A stretch of 64,000 nt of DNA from contig NC_092701.1 of assembly GCF_964275005.1 (NCBI RefSeq), forward strand, positions 32,569,919-32,633,918, written 5' to 3'. The stretch is from Diadema setosum. Lineage: Eukaryota; Echinodermata; Echinoidea; Diadematoida; Diadematidae. The translations under genes were made by a program, and so were the position numbers. The first letter of the stretch is position 1. Every line of letters begins with the position of its first letter. Below the pieces are notes generated by a model. That model did not search any database. It was not told the origin of the DNA and saw only the letters and a program-made list of their open reading frames with translations. Below are positions 12,501-22,270 of this stretch, in pieces.

Positions 12501-15500
12501 GCTCCGTTTTCTTGAAGGGCGCCCTCAAAGTTCCCTTTTTTCAAAAAGTTGCCAAGTTCAAGGTCACAAATGACCACTCATCCCATCGAGGAGTGACGCC
12601 AATTTTTGTGTATTGATAGACATTTACCTATATTTTCATGGGTTACCAAAAAACTTTTGTAACCGGAATGTTTAATAGCTTTTTTATGCATTTGAAAATG
12701 GTCGTAAGCACCCAAAAATCAATGTAAATTGACATATAGGGTTTTCAGCATATTTCAAATTGGGGTAAATCAGAGATGAAGTGCCAAGACACAATGGCAT
12801 CTTCTGTGATGATAGTCTGTAACTAGTATCAAAAGGACATACATCACAAATTGTTTTGTCTTACTGGCAATGACCTTGAAAATGCAGCTGAAAATCACAA
12901 AAAAACAGTAAATTGGTCAATTTTCCGTAACAATAATGGTGCTAAAGTGTGTTTACATCAATTTTTAGTTGTGTGCCATTTCAGTACTCATGGTGCCTTT
13001 AAGCTGAAAACTGCTAATCATGTTCTATTTCTATTCTATTTCAAGCTACAAATAACATTTGAAGTCATCTCCAGATATTTTGACCTTGAAATTGTTCTGA
13101 ACACAGCTGTAAATTCCATAATATTGGCATTATTCCCATCACACAAGTGATTTACAACTTTGTACACCATTTCAAACTTGAATTTCTCTCAGACAGAATG
13201 CCTGATCATATTTATATGTACAGTACTGGTAGTCTAAAATGAGTATTTAGAGGATGTACTATCAACTGATTGTCTCAAATGACATTGACCGCTGAAAATC
13301 ATAAAAATCAATAATCGTTCAAAATAATTTGCGATACACATTTTAGAGCCTGGCGTATACAGTGACTCTGAATATTGTGTATGATTTTTATGTTGATGAT
13401 GAGTTACAGCTGATAATTGCACATTATTTCTTCCTTTTGTTCCATTTTGAGCCACAAATAATATCAAAAGTCATATGTACATATCATTTGACCTTGACCT
13501 TATTTTAGAATAGCCATAATGCCTCAAAACTGACTTTTGAATACAAATGATATGTACATATGACTTTTGATATTATTTGTGGCTCAAAATGGAACAAAAG
13601 GAAGAAATAATGTGCAATTATCAGCTGTAACTCATCATCAATATAAAAATCATACACAATTCAGAGTCACTGTATCCACCAGGCTCTAAAATGTGTATTG
13701 CAAATTATTTTGAACGATTATTGATTTTTATGATTTTCAGCTGTATTTTCAAGGTCAATGTCATTTGAGACAATCAGTTGATAGTACATCATCTAAATAC
13801 TCATTTTAGACTACCAGTATTGTAAATATAAATAATGATCAGGCATTCTGTCTGAGAGAAATTCAAGTTTGAAATGGTGTACAAAGTTGTAAATCGCTTG
13901 TGTGATGGGAATAATGCCAATATTATGGAATTTACAGCTGTGTTCAGAACAATTTCACGGTCAAAATATCTGGAGATGACTTCAAATATTATTTGTAGCT
14001 TGAAATAGAATAGAAATGGAACATGATTAGCAGTTTTCAGTTTAAAGTCACCATGAGTACTGAAATGGCACACAACTAAAAATTGGTGTAAACACACTTT
14101 AGCGCCATTATGGTTACTGAAAATTGATCAATTTACTGTTTTTTTGTGATTTTCAGCTGCATTTTCAAGGTCATTGCCAGTAAGACAAAACAATTTGTGA
14201 TGTATGTCCTTTTGGTACTAGTTACAGACTATCATCACAGAAGATACCATTGTGTCTTGGCACTTCATCTCTGATTTACCCCAATTTGAAATATGCTGAA
14301 AACCCATTATGTCAATTTACATTGATTTTTGGGTGTTTACGGCCATTTTCGAATGCATAAAAAAGCTATTAAACATTCCGGTTACAAAAGTTTTTTGGTA
14401 ACCCATGAAAATATAGGTAAATGTCTATCAACACACAAAAATTGGTGTCACTCCTCGATGGGATCAGTGGTCATTTGTGACCTTGAACTTGGCAACTTTT
14501 TGAAAAAAGCGAACTTTGAGGGCGCCCTTCAAGAAAACGGAGCATACTTTTTGGCCGATTTTCGGTAGGTGTGTAGAGCAGGTGAGAGTCTCTAAATATG
14601 CATAATATTAGGTTCTAAGCTAATTGAATTTTGAAGTTATCAGCTTCCAAACATGCACCCAAAAACATTAACGTTGACGCTTAACACCATTTTCGGTGAC
14701 CTCTTGCGCAATAACTGAATGTCAGATCCGCGCCGTAATATATTGTGCATGTTAGGATCATAAAGTTCTTCAAGTTTACAGAAAATGAGCAATGTATCTC
14801 ATCTAACTTGGCTGCAGCACTCAATCAAAAATAGCAAATTTTATTTAAACTCTGTTGTTTGGCCACGCATTGGTTGCTATGGGAGGCCGTATCTTAGCAA
14901 CCGTTTGACCTTGGGGCGAAATATTTTAGAATCTTCCGTCAGACACTTGGGGGCACATTTGGTGCGAGTTTAAAGAAAATTGAAGGGGGTCGGGTTAACA
15001 CCATTGGTTGATTTGACGTGGATTGACCCTATTATTATCATTACAAAATATCGAATGTAGGAACCAGATTCAAATAGTCGATCGTGCCAAAATAGATTTC
15101 TGTCTTTGAAAGCCTGATTGTAGATAGGAATTAAAAAATTGTCATGGTCAACAAAGGCAAGTGAAATTCATTGGATTGCGCCTGCAGGTAGGATAACGAA
15201 GAGGTTCGTGTTTTTGTTATTGTTTTTTTTTATATAGATCGAGTCAAATACAGACGGATTTCACTGACGAATTCCATAAGGTATTTTAAGATTCAACGAA
15301 ACATACGTGATACCCTGCTATGAGATTTCTCCTCAAGGATTATGACAGCCTTATATAGCTCAACTGCAAGGAACTACTCCCATATCTCACTATAGAACAC
15401 ATTAAAGTAACTTTATTATCTCATTTCCATGGAAAAGCGCAGGTGGGAAACGTATACGTTACGAAAACTCACTCCCTGGCCAACATAACTCGCAGGATTC

Positions 15501-18500
15501 ATCCAATTATAAACTTATACAAATGCTCTGACGGAATTTATTCATAGTAACAACTTTCATAGTCAAACTACTTCATCTAAACGTAAAAGCAACATTATTC
15601 CTTGCGTCAAACACTTGTGGCTTGCTTTTAAAACAGATTATGCTGATAGTGCTATATTCGTGAGGAATATGGTGCTGGTTAAAAGCTATGTCTGTTATTC
15701 CGAAGGTTCGTTTATTCGAAAATTAACTATTGCTCACTATTCTTTTTTCTGATAATGAAATAATGTCCATTAGCCGAAACTTAAAAGAAGGTTTTGTAGT
15801 TATGTACTTGTAAACCATCACAACAATACCCGCTGTTATGTTCACACGGCATGTGCTGATACGTGGCGATAACAATATGTCAATTCCTTTAATTTTATTA
15901 ACTGAATGGATTTTGAAGTAACAGGAGGGTTACACACATCTATTTTCCCTGAAAAGGTGTTAGTGCTAACCTATAGCAGTAAAGCAAAACAAAGCAAAAG
16001 GAAACAAACTTGTAATGGTATACGTACGTGTAAGCCGTATTGATCGAAGGATGATAATACAACATGACATTGTAATGATGAGAAGGAGAATGCTTCACAG
16101 ACGCAGGTACACAGTGACTCAAATTGTCTTATGACTTTGAAAGTGAATACTTCTTTTTAATGGGTGCTCACCAATGTGAATGCAGGACGGAATACAGGTC
16201 ATTCTCATTGATACACACACAAAAAAAGGGGGGGGGGCAAAATTGAATAAGATACGACTAGCAAATTACCTCCATACCATACTGTTGAAAAGACATGCAT
16301 TTTACTTCTCTTTTTTAATGGGAGTGGACTTTCTGTTGTCTGTATGGTTGAAGATCACCTATTGGAAAGCAATACCCGGAAGTAAATAGTTTAGCAAATA
16401 TTTACACATCACAGATGATATAACTTTTCGAACCCAGCTATTAGTAAAATTGCATTTATATGCATTGAACATCTGTATAAAAATTGATGATGCGCAGTGT
16501 GGGGCACGACATATTGCAATTTGTCTTAACGGTAACGTACTATTATGTTTCATTGGAAATACCAGATATTTCTCCTTTAATCATGCTGTTAATGAACATC
16601 TTTTATCGTCCAACAATGAAAGATTAAAATCTAGGGCAGCTATAAGATAAACTTTATAGGAGTCCATACCATGTTGTTATCATGTAATATGTATTGTTCT
16701 GAGGAGTGAACCCCGGAGACTGTGGTATCATAAAGTTTAAATGAATAATAAGTTAATGAATTTATTTTGCACTACGATATATTCATAAGCAAGACAGTGT
16801 CTGATTTATATGCCCTTCAGCATGGTGTTTTGGAGTTTGCCTGTTATATATCAAGGAGGCTCTCTCGCCTTCTCGATGATTATAGTTTACCTCCTGATTG
16901 TTACATGGCATCATCATTATAATGCAAGGTGAATATCAGAATGATTGTATGATATCCGCTGCCCTCTGGGATTGGTAAATGCTGAATAATTCTGGAGTCA
17001 GAAATTTCTTATTTCTGGTTACAGTTTGTTTTTCTGAAGGTTCATTTTCAGGGTTTATTATTACGATGGTTCGGTAATCCAAAACGAAATAAGGTTCGTT
17101 TAAAATACTAAAGGATTGGTCTTCCGATTGTATAGCCCCTAAAAGAAAAATAAAGGAAAAAAAGTTTGCAATACCGAAGGTTCGTTAATTTAAAACGATA
17201 TTGGTTAGTAATTCCGAATGTTTGTTAAAAGTATGCAATTTTTCCATTTGTGGATTTACGAACCTTGTTTCATTTGTTTGTTTGATGTTTGCTTGTGTTT
17301 TGTTTTTTTTTTTTGTTTTTTTTTTTTGGGGGGAACTATCAAACCTTCAAAATAATAAAGTTTCTCTTATTTTCAGATTAACGAACCTTCGGGAAAACAA
17401 TGCCTATTCAATTTTTGGATACATAGCGTGTATAAGGTTTGCCACGTAAATTCTCCATCAAACATGTGATATCTTTATCTTCCTTTGGTAAATTAGGTCT
17501 GAAGAAAATACCAGCTTATTTTTTTTTTAATCAAAACTGATAAAATACTATTCCTTGTGAAGCTCAACGCGGTAAACCTTTGTATGCTCGCGTAATCAAA
17601 GCGTGTTTTTGTATTCTAACCTGTTATATTTCATAACACATAAAGCTTTGGTGGCTATTCATCGATGAAATCACTTATTACTAGTACAACGTAGGTAGTC
17701 GGGGAGGCGCCCTCTAGCTCTAGAGGGCGCCTCTCCGACTACCTACGTTGTACGTTGTAGTATACGAGAATGAATGCCATATCCTAGAGGGCGCCTCTCC
17801 GACTACCTACGTTGTACGTTGTAGTATACGAGAGTGAATGCCATTCATAATAACACGCAGATGAGGAGTGAAGCAATAAGGACGTTTACAGACCAGATTT
17901 CAGCCACAGATTTCGGTGAGTTTTTGACGTAATTAAACAAAAAATCGCCTACCAATTATTGAATGATTATCATAGATTACGATAATGCCTTGTATTTTAG
18001 TTTTCCACGATTAATAAAGATATTCATGACAGGAGTCGCACAACCACACTGAAAAATGACAACGTCTGCGAAGGAATACAGGTGCAGCCGCGTCGCTTCG
18101 CGACAGCGGCCGCGTGTAGTTAGGTTTGAGGTAACCAGCAAGTACTGGAGTCTTGACATATGACAGCAATGCACACGGTGGAGCGTGCTTACATAATTCT
18201 TCAGCTGCTGCAACATTCAAACATACATGATGTAAATACACTGTTGTACATTGCATTGTACACATGTACAGATGTTGTCTGATTATTTCATTTTGTTAAT
18301 TTTAGGGGATGGTTCTAGTCACACGTTTTGCAACGGTGCAGAAAGGGAGGATTTCATAATGACAAGTGGGCCTAGAACGGAAGATGCAAAAAGGAAAAAG
18401 ATGTGGTGCAATTGCATAATTGTAGTGCAACTGCACAGCGTAGAATGTACAACTGTACATGGTTCATAGTACAATACCCACGGACACGCACAGCACAGCA

Positions 18501-19177
18501 CAGGCCACACGTAGATGTCACTTCTATGCACACTTTAACTTTTACAATATATATGGACCTTGCTCGGAGTGCTGCAGTTAACTGGACTTGAGCTTAACTT
18601 GACTCTTTGGAGAAAGAAGACTAATGTTAGACAGCTACAACATATTGTAGTTTTTTGTAAATTGTACAGCTGTAGGGTCTACCTCTCTTTCCCCATTCAT
18701 TATGTTAATAATATGAATTTAGTGTGAAACACAGGTTCCCGTTTTGCTAGTAAATTTTAAATTTAGATTATTAAAACCTGTATCTTTTAAACTTGATCTG
18801 CTACTTGTTGTAGGGACCTTTGAATATGATATGGTATATAAATGCACTCTATAATCATTAACTAACTAGAAAATTACACTCAAACACGTTTATATAGCTG
18901 CCCGATGGATGTTCTCCTCTGGCCCCGCGCTGGCGCAGCTGTTGTGTTGTGATGCTGCGAGCTCGAGGCGAGGATGCATGCCGACGTTCTCAATACCGTT
19001 CATACTCACGCATAGAGTCTACAAAGTCAAAGATGACGCCACTTACCCACAGATCACGTAGTTTGTTTTGGTGTCCTTCGGCCATGAGAATTCTCCAAAT
19101 ATGACATCATTGTCTCTTTCGTTGATCTCTTTGTTTTGAGAATGATAAAGACGAAGAATACTCAGCACGTCAGCCAT
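327..19177 (-). CDS. CDC73: CDC73 / parafibromin, Paf1 complex subunit (13 coding exons; C-terminus outside window)
   Basis: Subunit of the nuclear Paf1 complex, which travels with RNA polymerase II and supports elongation, H2B ubiquitination and 3'-end processing. Joined exons, 5' to 3' on the minus strand: 19177-19047, 10664-10559, 10005-9936, 9309-9247, 8592-8510, 7726-7662, 6571-6352, 5411-5301, 3907-3829, 3089-3007, 2640-2459, 1496-1359, 424-327. All introns are GT-AG and phase is kept throughout, giving 476 residues. The start MADVLS and the segments FGEFSWP (about 29-35), [52 protein letters not shown] and [19 protein letters not shown] match vertebrate parafibromin as I know it (531 aa). 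The C-terminal Ras-like domain begins in exon 11-12. About 55 residues and the stop codon must lie left of position 1. The assignment is firm; exact edges rest on consensus sites only. Confidence 0.96.
443..494. repeat. (GACA)n microsatellite
   Basis: About 13 tandem tetranucleotides on the plus strand. On the minus strand this reads (CTGT)n and lies 17-70 bases upstream of the CDC73 exon 13 acceptor. Confidence 0.95.
1359..1496 (-). CDS. CDC73: CDC73 coding exon 12 (residues 398-444)
   Basis: Acceptor tttatcag; reads [20 protein letters not shown], then [17 protein letters not shown]. Donor gtgagc. Human has [20 protein letters not shown] here. Confidence 0.95.
1650..1812. repeat. Interspersed repeat with ggcggatccagg / cctggatccacc ends
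   Basis: Begins ggggcggatccagg and ends cacctggatccacc. The interior contains G and C homopolymer runs and two copies of a short aaaattaaaggggg segment. Related short sequence occurs at 59818-60340. It lies in CDC73 intron 12. Confidence 0.55.
2459..2640 (-). CDS. CDC73: CDC73 coding exon 11 (residues 338-398)
   Basis: Acceptor tctctgtgtccag, donor gtgagc. A Pro/Ala-rich linker is followed by [20 protein letters not shown] and AKDLLQDFR, the entry into the C-terminal Ras-like domain. Confidence 0.95.
3007..3089 (-). CDS. CDC73: CDC73 coding exon 10 (residues 310-337)
   Basis: Acceptor tcccttgacag; reads [20 protein letters not shown]. Donor gtgagt, phase 0. It matches human [18 protein letters not shown] with a small insertion. 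Confidence 0.93.
3829..3907 (-). CDS. CDC73: CDC73 coding exon 9 (residues 284-310)
   Basis: Acceptor ctccttaaag; reads [20 protein letters not shown] then RFKRKE. Donor gtaaga, phase 1. YNRYDQERF is invariant in the family. Confidence 0.93.
5021..5154. mobile_element. Palindromic miniature element (hairpin)
   Basis: The ends tattgactggcctcgaggga and tccctcgaggccagtcaata are inverted. The interior also pairs (gaatattgcc against ggcaatattc). Non-coding, in CDC73 intron 8. Looks like a MITE. Confidence 0.7.
5301..5411 (-). CDS. CDC73: CDC73 coding exon 8 (residues 247-283)
   Basis: Acceptor tgtctcaccag; reads [18 protein letters not shown], then a Gln/Ser-rich linker ([19 protein letters not shown]) where human has a different low-complexity linker. 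Donor gtatca, phase 0. Confidence 0.93.
6111..6251. mobile_element. Short inverted-repeat element (MITE)
   Basis: The ends gggggcatttcatgaagcg and gcttcatgaaatgccccc are inverted and ~140 bp apart. It lies in CDC73 intron 7. Confidence 0.65.
6352..6571 (-). CDS. CDC73: CDC73 coding exon 7 (residues 173-246)
   Basis: Longest exon. Acceptor aaattggcag, donor gtgggc. Contains [33 protein letters not shown] and [13 protein letters not shown], the strongly conserved middle of parafibromin. Confidence 0.96.
6611..6981 (-). mobile_element. TTAA-flanked miniature element, reverse copy
   Basis: Its reverse complement resembles the element at 21448-22270 (shared words: caaatggt at the end, tagaaacaaccactgt, tacaaaatgtgaa, acagttatggttt). 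It ends at TTAA 6978-6981; the other end is degraded. It lies in CDC73 intron 6. Confidence 0.6.
7662..7726 (-). CDS. CDC73: CDC73 coding exon 6 (residues 152-173)
   Basis: Acceptor ttaccatag; reads [20 protein letters not shown]. Donor gtgaag, phase 2. It matches human [20 protein letters not shown]. Confidence 0.93.
8324..8454. mobile_element. Inverted-repeat element, ~19-bp ends
   Basis: agatctgtgacgcaaacgc at 8324 and its reverse complement ending at 8454 flank ~90 bp of non-coding DNA. It lies 56 bp beyond the exon 5 donor, inside CDC73 intron 5. Confidence 0.65.
8510..8592 (-). CDS. CDC73: CDC73 coding exon 5 (residues 124-151, NLS region)
   Basis: Acceptor ctgttccag, donor gtatgc. 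Reads [15 protein letters not shown] then [13 protein letters not shown]. It aligns with the human nuclear-localization segment (KRAADEVLAEAKKPR), but the second basic cluster KKPR is not conserved. Confidence 0.92.
9170..9244. repeat. CAG/CAA/CAC trinucleotide repeat
   Basis: Imperfect CAR/CAC trinucleotide run, starting within a few bases of the CDC73 exon 4 donor on the intron side. Confidence 0.85.
9247..9309 (-). CDS. CDC73: CDC73 coding exon 4 (residues 103-124)
   Basis: Acceptor acccaaaag; reads [20 protein letters not shown]. The donor is gtttgt, weaker than the others, and runs straight into a CTG/TTG-type trinucleotide repeat in the intron. It matches human SASIDRSAPLEIGLQRSTQ. Confidence 0.92.
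9936..10005 (-). CDS. CDC73: CDC73 coding exon 3 (residues 80-103)
   Basis: Acceptor cccccag; reads [20 protein letters not shown], nearly identical to the human segment. Donor gtaagt, phase 1. Confidence 0.95.
10559..10664 (-). CDS. CDC73: CDC73 coding exon 2 (residues 44-79)
   Basis: Acceptor ttccacag; reads [21 protein letters not shown] and ends AYVKKAL with donor gtgagt. It corresponds to the human segment [20 protein letters not shown]. Confidence 0.95.
10890..10925. repeat. Short imperfect palindrome
   Basis: ccagacgccgtgcgctagc folds onto gctagcacagcgtctgg, a 36-bp hairpin with a gctagcgctagc centre, in a locally GC-rich patch of CDC73 intron 1. Confidence 0.6.
12006..15029. mobile_element. 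3.0-kb fold-back (long inverted repeat) element
   Basis: The left arm 12006-13490 is the reverse complement of the right arm 13544-15029 with few differences by eye. The spacer is 53 bp (13491-13543). The ends are gggtcaatccacgtcaaatc and its complement, flanked on both sides by TATT, a possible 4-bp target-site duplication. No transposase frame is visible, so this is a non-autonomous fold-back DNA element. The class is not recognised. It sits in CDC73 intron 1. Confidence 0.85.
17030..17400. repeat. Degenerate GGTTCG repeat block
   Basis: Recurring gaaggttcgtta / taacgaaccttc units mixed with gaaaatgaaat-like spacers; both orientations are present. A larger block of the same kind is at 35890-36460, and a short remnant lies near 15700. 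Confidence 0.55.
17684..17845. repeat. 34-bp-arm palindrome plus 64-bp direct repeat
   Basis: Arms 17684-17717 and 17720-17753 pair with one mismatch around a 2-nt loop. The right arm and its downstream flank (to gtatacgagaatgaatgcc) are then repeated once more from 17784, period 64 bp. Confidence 0.85.
19047..19177 (-). CDS. CDC73: CDC73 coding exon 1 (residues 1-44)
   Basis: Starts at ATG 19177-19175 with [11 protein letters not shown], the same N-terminus as vertebrate parafibromin, which fixes the start. Ends in NYVICG with donor gtaagt at 19046-19041, phase 2. The 5' neighbour is the divergent promoter region. Confidence 0.96.
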
Positions 19178-19622
19178 GGTTGGAGTATCCCTTCACAGGC
19201 GTCCGTCCGATACGTTGAAGTCAACACAGAAAAAGCTCTGTTGCAATTGCCTGCACTACTGCGCTAGCGCTGCATTTGCATGGTAGGTAGTGATGTACGC
19301 AAGAATATTGCGAGTACGAGTCCCATACGTACAAAACGCGGTTGCTCTATCTTGCTCGCTGGCTGACTCCCTTAGTCTTCTTTCAAGCACCTTAGTTCAC
19401 ATTGCGGGAACTACCTAACATTTTACATAACGAGTTATCCATAAGAACAGAGAAGCAACTGTTTTTCAGACTGTATAGTAATGATGATAGAAATCGTTCA
19501 AATCTGCATAAGGTTAACCCTTCAAAATTGCTATTTCAGATGAATGGAATGCTCATTGTTTCTGCTGACACTGCTCTAAAATGAAACTCGACTCGAGAGC
19601 TTTTTTAATGTTTTTGTAAACG

Positions 19623-19637
19623 CGGAAGTGACGTCAC
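19623..19637 (+). promoter_or_regulatory. Composite ETS-CRE promoter element
   Basis: CGGAAGTGACGTCAC overlaps an ETS core (CGGAAGTG) with a full palindromic CRE (TGACGTCA, 19629-19636). This is a classic housekeeping promoter arrangement. It lies 446 bp upstream of the CDC73 ATG on one side and upstream of RO60 on the other. Shared use is inference. Confidence 0.6.
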
Positions 19638-21128
19638 TGGTATTAGCTCGGGCGCTCGCTGCTACCGAGTATTTTTGGCCGAAGCGGAAAGAATTCGGAG
19701 AGGTGGAACTCAGGGCAAGTATGTGTATTTTTGCAGAAAATCCCCCATATTTGTGCTTCATAGTGCATGCATGAGCTATATCGTAATGTTTATGAGTATC
19801 AGTGTGCCAAGTTCCAGTAATTGAGCTTTGCATATGTTCTGTAAATGCTAAAAAGCCGTGTGTTACATCGTGCCTGTTCCGTTCGTCAAACATGTCAATT
19901 GCATTGATTTCCCTGCTTCACACCGCTTTTGCTTCCCAGCAGCGTAAACCGAGCAGTGTACAGCATGCATGTATCCCTTCTTGCCAGTTCCTTTGAGCGA
20001 GCCGTAGGCCTACTCTTCATCAAAGCCATTCTGCACTGGGGCACGGCACGGGTGGGCTGAGCTGGGCGTGAAACGTTCACACACTCGAGCTCCACGCATG
20101 TAAACTAACCCCGTTAATAGTAGTAAACTACCTAATGTAGGCATAGAGACATGTAATAATACAATCTACAGCTGCTAGCTGTACAGCATGTAGTGTAAGC
20201 TGGATTACAACATGTAGGATATAGAACCTAGGTCTGTTATGTGTTATGGACTATAATAGTACAATAACATACGGCTGGCACTTTTTCATATTTTTAATGA
20301 GTGCATGGACGGTGACTGTAGACAGTGTTGTGCTAACGTTATTTCTTTTTTTTTATTGTCATTGACACAGAGTGACTACAGTAGAGCTTTTAGTACTGTA
20401 CTATACTTCAAAAGCAAAGCTGAGCTGTCCTGGAGCACATGATTTCTGGTTCCACTGTCGGGGTTTCATCAGCTGACAAGCAAAAAAAAAAAAAAAAAAA
20501 GGCCCAGCGAAGTGAACAAGCCCGTATGACTATATGAACGAGTGGGGGAGGACTGGGTACTGAAAGGGGACAACTTTGCACAACAGGGAATGACACTAGA
20601 ACCAGACAGGGTTTGCCTTTGAACACTTTAATTCGATCTTCTGTACCGAATCGTCAACATACAATGTAGACTAGGTCCTTCGAGGACAGTCGCCATCTTT
20701 ACGTTCTTCTTTTCGCCCTCTCTCGGCGTATCTGTTACAACCGTTCACACATTATGTTCCTTTACAGTACGTCTGGGAGGGGGTGTCCCACCTTCGAGAC
20801 CATGGAGATTTGGTGGGTTTTTTTTTTTGGGGGGGGGGGGCGCAGATGTGAAATAAATAGTGCGTGCATGCTTGATAGGTAATTCTTTTCCTTTTTTTTT
20901 AAGGATCTGAAGGCGGATGCATTCTGATGTTGTGTGTTGATGTGAATATGACACAAATTTGCATGTCAGCCATGGCGTTATGATGATGAAGCTCTTCTAA
21001 ATTTAGAGATGTCGGTTGATCTTTGGTGACAGGATATTTGGTGGTGATATCAAGTTGGTAATTTGTCCGCTTTGTATTTTAATGCTTTTTTACTATAATG
21101 ACAGAGAGATTTTCATTTTAAGACACCT

Positions 21129-21287
21129 GGGCCCCATTTCATAAAAAGTTGATATGATAGCAACTCTTGCTGGAATGACAATTGTCATAGTAACGACAAG
21201 AATCCAGCTTCCCAATTGGCTGTTACTATTGGAAATTGTCATTGCACCAAGAGTTGCCATCCTAATATCTTTTGTGAAATGGGGCCC
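21129..21287. mobile_element. Inverted-repeat element with gggccccatttca ends
   Basis: gggccccatttcataaaaag at the left pairs with cttttgtgaaatggggccc at the right. The interior is also partly self-complementary (gcaactcttgct / agagttgcc). Non-coding MITE. Confidence 0.75.
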
Positions 21288-21447
21288 TGGTAGCCTGGGG
21301 ATTCACAGGTGACCCAATTCATTTGTTGCCGACGGGCGGGGTACATTTAAATGAAATGTGATGATATAATAAAATGATGACTATCAAAGACATTCAGTGT
21401 GTACACTGTATGGACAAATGGTTTGGTACAAGTGGGATAATCTTTGT

Positions 21448-22270
21448 TTAAAGGCATTATTCACCATTTGCAGATTAAAAAGAAATTCACCCTTAGTGCT
21501 TCAAAACAGTTTTAAAATGTGAGTTAAAAGGGATAGAAACAACCACTGTATAAATGCCAATCAGTAAATGTTAAGTATTGTTAAATATACAAAATGTGAA
21601 TAATAGTCATAATAACAAGCTAGAGAAGCACTCTGGGAGTGCATACACTGTATCTCAGCCAAGCAGCTCATTTTCACCACTGATCTTGTTCTTCCATAGA
21701 GATCAGTGATTTCCACCCATACATATATAATGTAAGTCGCCCCATTTCAAAAATTGCCCCAAAATCGCCCCATTTCAAAAAGTCGCCCCTCAAAAATGCG
21801 CAGCTTGAACTCCCAAGTTCATTGACCCTACCAGCCAAAATATCAAAAATCCTTCATAAAATCCCCCAAAATTGCTGGATCTACCTTTCCTGTAAGATTG
21901 CAAATCCGTTAACTTTTTGAGTTATTTTGCACACGGACAAACAAACAAACCAACAAACAAATGCCAAAGAAAACATAACCTCCTCCCTTGGCGGAGGTAC
22001 AAAGTAATTTATGTATTTAGACTTTATACCTGTCTACAGTTATGGTTTGTAGAGAAAAATGAGATTCCTTATTTTTATCATAACTACTGTAAATATTTTA
22101 GGCTTTATTGCAAAATTTTTACATGTAGGATGTTTTGTGATACCGGTACTGACCTACAGGTACACATGATACACAGCTACTAGTACTAGTACTGGATGCA
22201 TCAAATGTGATATCTCGGACATTTTCTAAATCATTGCTGCCAATGGTAAAGAGTACACATGTACCTTTAA
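21448..22270 (+). mobile_element. TTAA-flanked miniature element split by a nested insertion
   Basis: Bounded by TTAA at 21448-21451 and 22267-22270. Comparison with the reverse copy at 6611-6981 suggests ~400 bp of unrelated DNA (about 21618-22015) is inserted inside it. The insert contains a cgcccc/tcaaaaa repeat and ends caaacaaacaaa followed by acctcctcccttggcggaggt, typical of a SINE/LINE tail. Confidence 0.6.

Larger units (their letters stand above)
10665..19046 (-). other. CDC73: CDC73 intron 1 (8.4 kb, repeat-rich)
   Basis: Apart from the listed palindromes, the fold-back element and the GGTTCG repeats I see no coding exon. Open frames inside the fold-back element occur in mirror pairs (12071-12259 minus and 14785-14973 plus) because its arms are copies of each other; they are not genes. 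15030-17000 and 17850-19046 contain nothing I can name. Confidence 0.7.

Noticed and set aside
12071..14973. Mirror-image 62-99 codon frames in the fold-back element
   Set aside because: They occur twice only because the arms are inverted copies; no domain, no start context, and they end within the arms.
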